Below are positions 36,148 to 44,320 of a stretch of DNA of 64,000 nucleotides, in pieces. The notes under the pieces were generated by a model. That model was given only the letters and a program-made list of their open reading frames with translations. It ran no database searches and had not been told where the DNA came from. The translations under genes were made by a program, and so were the position numbers. Within the stretch, counting starts at the first letter, position 1. Every line of letters begins with the position of its first letter. The stretch comes from Gemmatimonadota bacterium (lineage in GTDB: Bacteria > Latescibacterota > UBA2968 > UBA8231). Location of the stretch: positions 20,059-84,058 of the forward strand of contig JABHFS010000024.1 of the NCBI GenBank assembly GCA_018672475.1. The letters are read 5' to 3'.

Positions 36148-37009
36148 TTATATAATCCACACCAGTCAACTCTTGCAAGGCCGAACGGGCTGCATCGACA
36201 TCGGCTCCTTCGTAGCGCTCCTTCATCAAAGCAACGAGTGCTTCGACCGCTGTCGTATCAGAGAGGAGAGCAAGTCCCCGCGCTGCCTCGGTTCTGACCC
36301 AGATACTGTTGTCTGCAAGCATGCGCCGAAGCGGTAGGCGTGCTGCGGCTAATTGGTGGTTGGCAGCGACTTGTACCGCGATGTAGCGAACCTTTTCATC
36401 GGGGTCTTTTATAGCGGCTATCACCGTCGGTATGGCGCTACCTGTCCAGATACGGCCGAGTGCTGCAATGGCGCTCTGCCGTACGCTCGCGATACTGTCG
36501 CCGAGGGCTGAGCAAAGTGACTTGACTACGCTGGTATCGCGAAAAGTCGGTAGCCCCTCTGCTGCGATCGCCCGTAATTCCGCATGTGGATTGTGCCGTA
36601 GAATATGTAGAAGCGTGTCCTTCATGGTCGGCACGTGAATTTTACTCAGTGCTAGAATCGCGTTTTTGCGCACATGCAGATTGGCGTCGTGAGTCAAGGC
36701 AAGGAGAACTGGAGCTGAACGAGGATTGCCGATGCGACCTAGAATCTGTGCACTGATATAGCGAAGTCTATCAGAGCCCGGAGTCAAAGCCCGATGGATG
36801 GGTTCGACAGCGGCATTGCCTTGGTTGACTAGTGCATAGGCCGCTTTGCGCCGTATGTCGGATACTGGATTGGAAAGGTCCTCAATCATAGACTCGGGAT
36901 CTCTGGTGCTGCATCCCGATATCAAGGTGCAACTGAGCATGAAGACAACGACGGCGCTAGGTGAGAGCAATCTGTGGATAATTCCCCGGAGAGATTCTAA
37001 CACCGACAT
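36140..37009 (-). CDS. HEAT-repeat lipoprotein
   Basis: A 289-residue lipoprotein (lipobox LISGC, Cys near residue 33) made of about seven HEAT repeats, e.g. DIRRKAAYALVNQGNAAVEP, HVRKNAILALSKI, SVRQSAIAALGRI and KVRYIAVQVAANH. HEAT arrays are superhelical binding scaffolds. I use the ATG at 37009; a TTG at 37054 would add 15 residues with no ribosome site. It opens the three-gene unit with the two FG-GAP proteins, so it probably docks them at the envelope. Confidence 0.78.
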   Translation of the reverse strand: MSVLESLRGIIHRLLSPSAVVVFMLSCTLISGCSTRDPESMIEDLSNPVSDIRRKAAYALVNQGNAAVEPIHRALTPGSDRLRYISAQILGRIGNPRSAPVLLALTHDANLHVRKNAILALSKIHVPTMKDTLLHILRHNPHAELRAIAAEGLPTFRDTSVVKSLCSALGDSIASVRQSAIAALGRIWTGSAIPTVIAAIKDPDEKVRYIAVQVAANHQLAAARLPLRRMLADNSIWVRTEAARGLALLSDTTAVEALVALMKERYEGADVDAARSALQELTGVDYIIE

Positions 37010-37120
37010 TCTCCGATCACTAGAAACGGAGTGAATGAGGCTAAAAAGAGACAAGTTGTTCTGTCTAACTGTGCAACCTGAAGCGAAGAGTAGTGTGAAT
37101 AGACCTGTTTAGAGCGCAGG

Positions 37121-38302
37121 TCAATTGACCATCTGCATGAGGCGCTGTGTCATCGATCCCTCTTGAGTGAGCGCGTATACGATTACGTTGATAGCCATCT
37201 GCATCTGGCGAAGTTTATCTTGGCCGCTTGCCGATCCTGTGAATCCAAGGCCTAAGCTGAAATTTATGCCGACCAAGCGCCCCTTTATGAAGTGGCCTGT
37301 CGTGTATTGCCAAGCGTTCTGATTCTTGTTGGAACTGACACCACGCGTCGAGGTCGGAGCGCCTCCCTTGAAATCAAAGTACGAACTAAAAACCGGGTGA
37401 TCGTCCGGCAGCCTTTCAGACCAAAAATCCCGCCCTTCGACTAATCCGGCATATTTCTCCAGACCTTCGTGTACAAAGCCAATACCACCGAAGATGAAAC
37501 CGCCGGAGGTGAGATAACGAGTCATCTGCTCTAACTCGCTCTCGTTGGGAGAGCCCGAGGGTAGAATGATTGGAATTTCCAGTAGGCGCTCGTCATCATA
37601 GGTTATGCTGCCCATAAAATCGGCGTTAATACCGGTGTATTCGTTAAGGCCGTTGACGAGGAAACGCAACCCGTTCGTTGCACCAGTCGTTGTGCCCGAG
37701 GCCAATGCGCTGGCCGAGACGACTCGGGCAAAGTTAATAAATCCTTTTATCGCCTGCGGGTCGCCTGGATCTTGGACGAGCATCGCCCGGTAACGGCCGG
37801 TATCCATGCTATTGACGTCGAGCATTTCTAAAGCCATGTCAATTTTATTGTCGGGCTGCCGGGTACCACTTAGATCCACAGCATCAATGTTTGGTGTCAA
37901 CTCGATGCTATCGACTTGATCCGTTCGTGCGACGTTCATTGTCGGACCGGAAGTCACGTTTAGAGCAGAAACAGTGCTGAAGCTCGCAGTAGCTTTGACT
38001 TGGTCCATACGGGCCCGAGTGATCATCGATTGCCGTTGAATCATCTGGCGCTTCGGTTTGGGAACCTTGCGTAGTTCCAAGGGCTTGGTCAATCGTGGTT
38101 CGCGTTTGATGAATTTAGTGCTCATCGGTCGGGGAGATGTTTCGACTGCCTCGTCTAACGGGTTGATAATAATCGCACCCAAATGCACGATGACTGCGAG
38201 GATGAGTGACAGCAGCAGATATTTGTGCAGTTCGCGTAGAAGAATGCTTGGATCGAAAGAGGAGATCTGTGAGGCAAAACGAGATGGTGTAGGCGTACTC
38301 AT
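37121..38302 (-). CDS. TonB-like anchor fused to a DUF4159-like domain
   Basis: A 393-residue inner-membrane protein. One membrane segment (LLLSLILAVIVHLGAIII, about 26-43) carries Ser and His as in TonB-type energy transducers and is followed by a Pro/Lys/Arg-rich stretch (PRLTKPLELRKVPKPKRQ). The second half resembles DUF4159: YLTSGGFIFGGIGFVHEGLE, DHPVFSSYFDFKGGAP and the end GSMTQRLMQMVN. Such proteins are often encoded with ExbB/ExbD genes; those lie 16 kb away on the other strand here. It follows the periplasmic protein at 38306-39352 by three bases. Role as energy transducer is inference. Confidence 0.6.
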   Translation of the reverse strand: MSTPTPSRFASQISSFDPSILLRELHKYLLLSLILAVIVHLGAIIINPLDEAVETSPRPMSTKFIKREPRLTKPLELRKVPKPKRQMIQRQSMITRARMDQVKATASFSTVSALNVTSGPTMNVARTDQVDSIELTPNIDAVDLSGTRQPDNKIDMALEMLDVNSMDTGRYRAMLVQDPGDPQAIKGFINFARVVSASALASGTTTGATNGLRFLVNGLNEYTGINADFMGSITYDDERLLEIPIILPSGSPNESELEQMTRYLTSGGFIFGGIGFVHEGLEKYAGLVEGRDFWSERLPDDHPVFSSYFDFKGGAPTSTRGVSSNKNQNAWQYTTGHFIKGRLVGINFSLGLGFTGSASGQDKLRQMQMAINVIVYALTQEGSMTQRLMQMVN

Positions 38303-38305
38303 TAT

Positions 38306-39352
38306 TTAATCCTTATTAGATGCATCTTTTGGTGGCCGTTGCCGCGATATGACTTGGTCTCCAACATCAATCGTACCGCCGCGTTTACGGACGGAGCGTT
38401 CGAGCTTGCGCACGCGCCCTACAGAAGATGCCGAATCTACAGATACGATTTCGATCTGCCCTATTTTCGAGCCGGATTTCCCGGAGCGAAAAACCTCAAG
38501 TCTCATCTTGTTGCGAATGCCAACGTCAATGCCAAGGTCGAGTTGGAACATTGGACGCAGCTTCTCGTCGAGGCCAGCCTGAGAAACTATCGATCCAGAC
38601 AAGGGCAGATTAGCATCAATCTCCGGAATCAGGTCTGCTACCATCTTTTGAAGCATAGCGTTCGCTGAGATCAAATCCTCATCGGCGTTGCTTATGTACC
38701 ACCGATCTGCTGCCGACAACATACGCAAGGCACTAGGCCGTCTGCCCCGCTGGCGCAAAATCGGCACCGCGTAGTCGCGTATTAATTCCGGAGGGGTGTA
38801 TCCCGGGTACTTCTCTAGATTGTAAATAAAACGACCATTATGTGCCAGCATTATGCTACTGTCATGCAAGGTCGACCAGATCGTTTTATTGCTCTCTTCA
38901 CTGACCAGATGTGCTTCTATCGCACCGCTTAGCACTGGAAGTGCGATCATTTCGTGCATTATCGGTTCCCGCGCGATTTGGCTGAGTTCGTCTCGTGTTT
39001 GGTACCTTCCCCTATTGCGAAATATTTTGCTGAATCGGCGAAGGCGAAGCCGTAACGTAAATGTTGCCCCATCTGTCTCCCGAGTTTGTCGCCATGGCAT
39101 GTCCACAACGCGGTCGCCATTTTGGTCGGTCAAGGCAACTCTATCGATTCGCTTGAGCTCTTGACGCAGAACATATTCGATGTCCGCTAATGCGCTTTTG
39201 TGAAACGATTCGAGATGTTCCCAGTGATCGGCTGGATTGCTCTGATCGCTGATATCAAAGGCTAAGCTAATCACGTCGGAACTTTGGGCACTTGCACAAG
39301 TGCCCAGCAAGTGCCCAATTACCAAAGCCCAACTAAGCTTATCGGCTTTCAT
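38306..39352 (-). CDS. Exported protein with FlgT-like C-terminal domain
   Basis: A 348-residue exported protein with the signal peptide MKADKLSWALVIGHLLGT, ending ASAQS. The middle has no recognisable fold. The last ~75 residues (LDLGIDVGIRNKMRLEVFRS, later SVGRVRKLERSVRKRG, and VGDQVISRQ) resemble the small beta-barrel at the C-terminus of FlgT-like and curli-assembly-like envelope proteins, where GxVG and GDxVI are typical. The start at 39352 is chosen for the signal peptide. It is co-transcribed with the TonB-like/DUF4159 gene, so they probably form one complex. Confidence 0.55.
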   Translation of the reverse strand: MKADKLSWALVIGHLLGTCASAQSSDVISLAFDISDQSNPADHWEHLESFHKSALADIEYVLRQELKRIDRVALTDQNGDRVVDMPWRQTRETDGATFTLRLRLRRFSKIFRNRGRYQTRDELSQIAREPIMHEMIALPVLSGAIEAHLVSEESNKTIWSTLHDSSIMLAHNGRFIYNLEKYPGYTPPELIRDYAVPILRQRGRRPSALRMLSAADRWYISNADEDLISANAMLQKMVADLIPEIDANLPLSGSIVSQAGLDEKLRPMFQLDLGIDVGIRNKMRLEVFRSGKSGSKIGQIEIVSVDSASSVGRVRKLERSVRKRGGTIDVGDQVISRQRPPKDASNKD

Positions 39353-39762
39353 TCTAAAGCACCAACTAAACAATATTGTGAATATTTTTCTTAAGTTGTT
39401 GATAAATAGGGACTTACGTAGACTGTCATTGAAACATGTAACCTATTGATAAGTAAGCATTTACGAATTACTACATTATACAAATTCACTCAAAATGGAA
39501 AAAGTGTCCACAGTATTGACTAAAGTCGGGTGCGTTTTACAAAACTTGGCCGCACGGTTCAATCACTCTATAGCCCGTTGATATTTGCCAACGGTTTTAA
39601 AAGCACTTTTAGTAATTTCAATAATCTTTGCGTTAGCACTATGTGTCCAATTATAAAGATTCTCTCCTCCCCATCCAACGATTTTTTTCAATTTCTTAGC
39701 CAGCGAGACGAGTATAAATGGGAAACTTAACATTTTTGACATTTCTTTAGGAGGGGACACAA

Positions 39763-39870
39763 ATGTCCAAGACAGGCGACTGTATCCAAGACAGGCAACT
39801 AGCGTTGTCGCGTATTAAGCTGAATTTTGCTCGTAAAATACTGAAAAATCTGGCATTTGCAGAGATTTAG
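39763..39870 (+). CDS. Possible 35-residue ORF running into the repeat
   Basis: AGGAGGGG lies eight bases before an ATG that opens MSKTGDCIQDRQLALSRI and continues as KLNFARKILKNLAFAEI. The second part lies in the MITE-like repeat, and the other copy preserves the same frame (LSRIKLNFARKILKN, then MAFAEL and stop) with conservative changes at four positions. Either a tiny protein, the remains of a transposase, or chance. No function is suggested. Confidence 0.3.
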   Translation: MSKTGDCIQDRQLALSRIKLNFARKILKNLAFAEI

Positions 39871-39937
39871 TTTGCCAATTTTCTCAAGTCGCTGTTTTTA
39901 TGCGGTTTAAGTAGTATTTTCCGCTTATAGCGCGACA
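39806..39937. mobile_element. MITE-like repeat, copy 2
   Basis: A 132-bp copy of the element at 16193-16323, identical over the first ~44 bases and over the last ~24. Terminal inverted repeats are TGTCGCGTATTAAGC and GCTTATAGCGCGACA. It lies 228 bases upstream of the CBM9-like gene start, in the same orientation as copy 1 relative to its downstream gene. Confidence 0.7.
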
Positions 39938-40023
39938 TGTCTACTTATCTTACGTGCTCGTTATGTCACAATATGGGTACAAAAATAGTGTAGCCAATTG
40001 GTTAGTTATAACGGGTAAAAATC

Positions 40024-40052
40024 TTGACAACCGCCTAGAGCATTTATAGCTT
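40024..40052 (+). promoter_or_regulatory. Candidate sigma-70-type promoter
   Basis: A perfect TTGACA at 40024-40029 is followed by TATAGC at 40045 (15-base spacer) or TAGCTT at 40047 (17-base spacer). It lies ~115 bases before the ATG at 40166 and is the only consensus -35 box I noticed in this gap. Confidence 0.5.
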
Positions 40053-40165
40053 TGTGTGCGGTAGTATTTATCGCATGACTTCGGCGGTCCGGTTGGTTCG
40101 GATTACTGTAGATCATTGAAACCCAATAGATGGGTTTTCAATTCCAATCCATAGGAGATTACGGA

Positions 40166-41098
40166 ATGAAAAAGATATTAATGGTGGGAGCCTCGGTATT
40201 AGCCGTTGCCAGCGCCAGTTTTGCCCAGGGCGATCGTGTTTTTGATCTCCCGATGTTAACCCAAGCCCCAGTGCTTGATGGCGTTATTGACGGAGATGAG
40301 TGGGCTGGTTCGTTAGAGCTCGGATGCTCGCCGTCGCAAGTCCAAGCTGATGGTGCCGAATATGGCTGGCGTGACATTGAGGCTCAGCAGAGCGAAGTCA
40401 GTGTCAATCAGCTTGCTCAATCGGACGGTGAAGATGCAGCGATCGCGCGTACTGACGCCGATTTTAATTCGCGCATCTGGCAGGCTTGGAACGAAGATGG
40501 TTTGTGGGTCGCTACTGCTGTGGCAGATAACGCCCACGACGTCGAGGGCGGTGAGAATGGTTGGGCTTGGTGGGAGCGCGACAGCCTCTCGCTATATGTT
40601 GACCTGGTCAACGAAAAAGAAGAGGCCGTGCTGAACGGCGAGTATACTGCGTTGAACATCATCAACTTCCAGGCGCGTCCCCTCGAATCTAGCCCTTACA
40701 CTGTTTCTTGGGCTCGTACCGTAGAGGGCGCACGCTCGGATGACGACGGTAATGATCCCGATCTCATCGACGGCTTTCTGAACGGTTACCGTGATGCTGG
40801 TGACGAGTTTGGTGGCGAGGCCGATTACGTCATTGAAATGTTCAGCCCGTGGGAGAATTTGATGCGCTTCAACCTCCCGGCCGCGCCGACGGTAGGTACT
40901 GAGATGGGCTTCTCTTGGTTGCCGCCCGACCCGGATGGTGATGACGGTTATGGTGGACAGTTGCAATGCTGGGGATGGGCCGATGACCCGTCTAATTTCT
41001 CGACTTGGGTCTTCTCTGATATGCCTGCCGGTCCTTCCGGCGGCTCGACGGCCGTCGAGGATGATTCTTGGGGCCGCGTTAAGAGCACCTTCCAGTAG
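40166..41098 (+). CDS. Secreted CBM9-like carbohydrate-binding protein
   Basis: A 310-residue exported protein. The signal peptide MKKILMVGASVLAVASASFA is followed at once by the CBM9 opening PVLDGVIDGDEWAGSLEL; later marks are NSRIWQAWNEDGLWVATAVA, WWERDSLSLYVDLV and YVIEMFSPWENL, the strands that carry the sugar-stacking aromatics. GGAG lies before the ATG at 40166. It is followed by two large hairpins, so it is probably transcribed alone or forms an abundant separate message. Likely extracellular or periplasmic glycan binding; the glycan is unknown. Confidence 0.8.
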   Translation: MKKILMVGASVLAVASASFAQGDRVFDLPMLTQAPVLDGVIDGDEWAGSLELGCSPSQVQADGAEYGWRDIEAQQSEVSVNQLAQSDGEDAAIARTDADFNSRIWQAWNEDGLWVATAVADNAHDVEGGENGWAWWERDSLSLYVDLVNEKEEAVLNGEYTALNIINFQARPLESSPYTVSWARTVEGARSDDDGNDPDLIDGFLNGYRDAGDEFGGEADYVIEMFSPWENLMRFNLPAAPTVGTEMGFSWLPPDPDGDDGYGGQLQCWGWADDPSNFSTWVFSDMPAGPSGGSTAVEDDSWGRVKSTFQ

Positions 41099-41119
41099 GG
41101 TATCTTTACCGCACCAATT

Positions 41120-41153
41120 ATATTGGCCTGCAGTTTAAATCGCAGGCCAATAT
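41120..41153 (+). terminator. Perfect 12-bp stem-loop downstream of the CBM9-like gene
   Basis: ATATTGGCCTGC and GCAGGCCAATAT flank a ten-base loop, 22 bases past the stop. No T-run follows. It may protect the mRNA 3' end or act with the second hairpin. Confidence 0.6.
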
Positions 41154-41160
41154 AGGATTG

Positions 41161-41206
41161 GGTTTCCATGTCAGGAGTGCTATTCAGCGCTCTTGATATG
41201 GAAACC
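41161..41206 (+). terminator. 20-bp stem-loop downstream of the CBM9-like gene
   Basis: The arms 41161-41180 and 41187-41206 pair over all 20 positions if G-U pairs are allowed, around the loop TATTCA, followed by ATTATTATATGGG. The G-U pairs fall in the RNA of the plus strand, so this is an RNA structure of the CBM9 transcript. Confidence 0.7.
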
Positions 41207-41324
41207 ATTATTATATGGGTTTCAAGGCGCATTGTTCTTTTGCTGCTGTAACGTGAAACACGATGTTGTTCCTATGCAGCAGGCAGATAGCATCGTGTGA
41301 TTATAGGCGAGCCTCGGGGGGCGG

Positions 41325-44303
41325 ATGTCTCATACTTGCAATGGATTGTTCCGGACCATCAGGTTTCCTGGCATATTAGCCGCTATGTGGTTGCTGGCGT
41401 TGGCGATTCCGACCACTGCTCAGCGCCATCCTGAGTCTCAAGGCCCGCTGCCTTACTATCGCGATGGCCCTGGGGCATTATCCGAGCCCGAGTGGCGGCA
41501 TCGGCCGCCATTTGTTCGCGGGCCCCGCGACAGGTATCAGCGGGGTGCCGATCGGATGTTCCTGGCCACTGGCGATGATGTTCCCTACCTCAATTACGCT
41601 GACTCTCGTTATATCCTTTCGCAACGTGAACTCATTCCGTGGTTTCAGCCCAAGGGGCGTGCCTGGAAATTTCGTAATACCCGATGGGATCGCATGGGGA
41701 CCTACATGGGCTCGCCGGGCCCACTGCGCTTGTTTTCTTGGGAAGAAACCCGGAGCAGCAATCCGGGACAGGGCAGCAGTTTTATCGATCACCGCTCGCC
41801 GTCGCCATGGGGGCCTGCGGCTGGAAGTACCGACGCGACGTTAAGAATCGGTCACTACAATTACCACGATTTTCACTGGACAGCTACTGTCGGGCAGCGT
41901 ATTCGTAGCTATTTCACGCCGCTTACTTTAGCTCAGAGTCACTTGTCTGTAGCTCGAATGGACTTCGATAACAAATTGGGGCAAGATCGAGCAACATTTC
42001 TATTTAATCGCGGCAGGACTCGCCCTGGCGGGCTCTTTTCTGAGTGGGCTTCGGTGGGTGGCGAGACGTATGAAGACTCGCCGGTATTGATGTACGGTTT
42101 ACATTGGAAGCATCGTTTTGGCCGATACGCGCAGTTCGGCACAACGTGGCTCAATCAGGTTATGAACAGTCCGAGTTCGGTCAACAGTAGCCCTTTAAAA
42201 GGCGATCTGCCGTATGCAATGCTCGGACCGCGTATAATTCGCGTTTTCATAGCCGATGATTCCCCCGATGAAACTCGTTACAATGCCCGGGTATACAGCG
42301 TGCATATCACCGTTCGCGGTACTGAAGGGGATCAGCCGGTAACCTATAGCAGTAGTCCCGGCGAATTTTACGATCCACGGCTTGAACCACTCTCCGTCTT
42401 GGGGGGCCAGATGCTTGCCGGCGAAGGTCGGGAGGCGGTTGGTCGGGAAGCCATTGTGTACGAATTCGAGATACCTGAAGATATGTCGGCACAATCTGCT
42501 CAGTTCCATGCCGATGTGTCTGACGACTATCGTATCGGTCTCCGTCAAGTGTATGATTTCCCCGGTATTGACCGAAAAGGGGAAACCGAATTAGAAGAAC
42601 GTGTGTGGCCAGATGATTTTGTTGCAACAGAGGCTGGTACGCGCCGCCCATTTAGGTGGGACGTGCAGGAAGGTGAGGAGCCGTATTACACAGTCGCACG
42701 CTCTGAAGGAGTCGGTCGCAACAGTTCCAATCGGCGTGTAGTCCGGTTTGATCATGGTCTCCCGACAGGCCAGAATATTGCCTCGGTAGATTTCAAGGCG
42801 AATCTAGTCGGACTGCGATTTAGTGGAGAAATTGCGCACAATCTGCAAAATTACATCTATCCAGTTGGCGATCTTGCAGGTAAACGTAGTGCAGAACGAG
42901 CTTGGGCGTATTGGCTCAATGTGCTCAAAGACGTGGCTTTTGGTGCCAAGTTAGGGGCTGAGATCTTCCGTTTGGACCCGAACTACAGCGGTGGCTACGA
43001 CAGTCAACGTGGAGGTATGGCCTTTCACAGCGACACACAGGCAAAGCCTGGGAGCAAAATAGATTCTGCCACTCAAGAATACGGATTGGTGGAAGATAAT
43101 GACGATTCGGATCAATGGCCGGATGATTTCAGCGAGGATACGGCCTCTCCTGGCCGACTGTCGTATCCCGGTTGGGGGAATGCATCGGTTTATCCGGGTC
43201 TTGATGAGAACTTAGACAACATACCGGATGTCGATCGCAACGAAAATTTCGTTCCTGACTGGGAAGAACCGTTTCTAACGTATGACGCCGACCCGCCAGA
43301 ATTTGTATACGGTGTTGATTTTAACAATAACGGACTTCCTGATTATCGTGAAAATGACGATCTTCCAGACTATCCGTATCGACGAGATCAAAAAGGGCGC
43401 CACTTCTTTCTCCGCTCCGAAAATTTGGGTTCATTTGGAGACGGTCTCACTCTCGGCTATTATAAGGCTGAAGAGATGGCTGGCGGTGGTAATGCCCAAA
43501 GTCTTTATTTGCGCTATGCCTTTCATAAACAAAAAGATAGGGTCGGTCAGTTTAAAATAAACATCGACAGTAAAAAAGTTGAAGACGACATACGCGACGA
43601 CAGCTATGTGTATATCGTGCCTCCGAATGACGACGATATGATCCCTTGGCTCAACAAGCCCGATAACCATCCTGGTGTAGCGGGGCGCTTCAGGCCGGCT
43701 ACACCGGATCTTTTGCAAATGCGTGATAGTTGGGTGCACACGGCCTACTTTGATATGGACTATGTCAAGTGGGACAATGTCTATATACGGAATGCTGTGT
43801 TGTGGACTCGCAACAGTCAGGCCGAAATTCCTCTTGCTACAGAAGGAGAAGGAGAATTATTGCAGGCCGAAGATGTGCGATCACGTGCAATAATGATAAA
43901 TAAAATAGACCGGTCTTGGCGCCGTCGTTCGCTTTCAATAAGCGCCAAATTCAAGCATCGGCTTATTTACGAAAATGTGAATAGCGAGGCCAAGGCAACC
44001 ACATCGTTTTCCGATTTTATTCCGATATTGCTGGCCGAGTATTCGCTCACGCCCAAGACCCAGTTAATCTTGGGTACCCAGGGCATTCCCTTTTTACCTG
44101 CCAGGCATTGGGATAGGGCCAATGACGATGGTAGTTACGGTCAAATTGACTACGCTTTGATGTATAAAATGCGCTCGGAATATTTTGGATTCGAAAATGA
44201 ATTTTTCTTTGGCTATCTCTTGCGCGAAAGGCAGTACAATCAATTGCGCGACAGGGATTTCAAGCGCGGTACGTTTTTCGTTGAAATCATTTCTCCCTTC
44301 TAA
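41325..44303 (+). CDS. Large outer-membrane barrel-like protein, paralog 1
   Basis: A 992-residue exported protein, first gene of the long plus-strand block. A signal peptide (about 1-33, ending PTTAQ) is followed by a ~500-residue region with many alternating aromatic/polar strands, then an acidic calcium-type segment near residues 625-690 (DENLDNIPDVDRNENFVPDW, DFNNNGLPDYRENDDLPDYP), and more strands. The last residues are EIISPF, a C-terminal Phe as needed by the BAM machinery. Its paralog is at 48357-51293; shared blocks include YIYPVG, KKVEDDIRDD and RNSQAE. I do not recognise the family; SprA-like or porin-like roles are possibilities only. Confidence 0.75.
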   Translation: MSHTCNGLFRTIRFPGILAAMWLLALAIPTTAQRHPESQGPLPYYRDGPGALSEPEWRHRPPFVRGPRDRYQRGADRMFLATGDDVPYLNYADSRYILSQRELIPWFQPKGRAWKFRNTRWDRMGTYMGSPGPLRLFSWEETRSSNPGQGSSFIDHRSPSPWGPAAGSTDATLRIGHYNYHDFHWTATVGQRIRSYFTPLTLAQSHLSVARMDFDNKLGQDRATFLFNRGRTRPGGLFSEWASVGGETYEDSPVLMYGLHWKHRFGRYAQFGTTWLNQVMNSPSSVNSSPLKGDLPYAMLGPRIIRVFIADDSPDETRYNARVYSVHITVRGTEGDQPVTYSSSPGEFYDPRLEPLSVLGGQMLAGEGREAVGREAIVYEFEIPEDMSAQSAQFHADVSDDYRIGLRQVYDFPGIDRKGETELEERVWPDDFVATEAGTRRPFRWDVQEGEEPYYTVARSEGVGRNSSNRRVVRFDHGLPTGQNIASVDFKANLVGLRFSGEIAHNLQNYIYPVGDLAGKRSAERAWAYWLNVLKDVAFGAKLGAEIFRLDPNYSGGYDSQRGGMAFHSDTQAKPGSKIDSATQEYGLVEDNDDSDQWPDDFSEDTASPGRLSYPGWGNASVYPGLDENLDNIPDVDRNENFVPDWEEPFLTYDADPPEFVYGVDFNNNGLPDYRENDDLPDYPYRRDQKGRHFFLRSENLGSFGDGLTLGYYKAEEMAGGGNAQSLYLRYAFHKQKDRVGQFKINIDSKKVEDDIRDDSYVYIVPPNDDDMIPWLNKPDNHPGVAGRFRPATPDLLQMRDSWVHTAYFDMDYVKWDNVYIRNAVLWTRNSQAEIPLATEGEGELLQAEDVRSRAIMINKIDRSWRRRSLSISAKFKHRLIYENVNSEAKATTSFSDFIPILLAEYSLTPKTQLILGTQGIPFLPARHWDRANDDGSYGQIDYALMYKMRSEYFGFENEFFFGYLLRERQYNQLRDRDFKRGTFFVEIISPF

Positions 44304-44320
44304 GGACGATTGTTGACGAA

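Larger units (their letters stand above)
39353..40165. other. Long intergenic region with repeat, small ORF and promoter
   Basis: This 813-base, AT-rich gap separates the minus-strand cluster from the plus-strand block. It holds a 19-base-period duplication of TCCAAGACAGGC (39766-39777 and 39785-39796), a 35-codon ORF with a strong ribosome site, the second copy of the MITE-like repeat, and a promoter for the CBM9-like gene. In 39374-39740 I see no gene or structure I can support. Confidence 0.6.

Noticed and set aside
39563..39760. 65-codon minus-strand ORF in the long intergenic gap
   Set aside because: No ribosome site and no recognisable family; low-complexity AT-rich sequence. A transposase remnant could not be shown.
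39766..39796. Possible CRISPR-like direct repeats
   Set aside because: Only two copies of a 12-base unit with a 19-base period; no array, spacers or cas genes.
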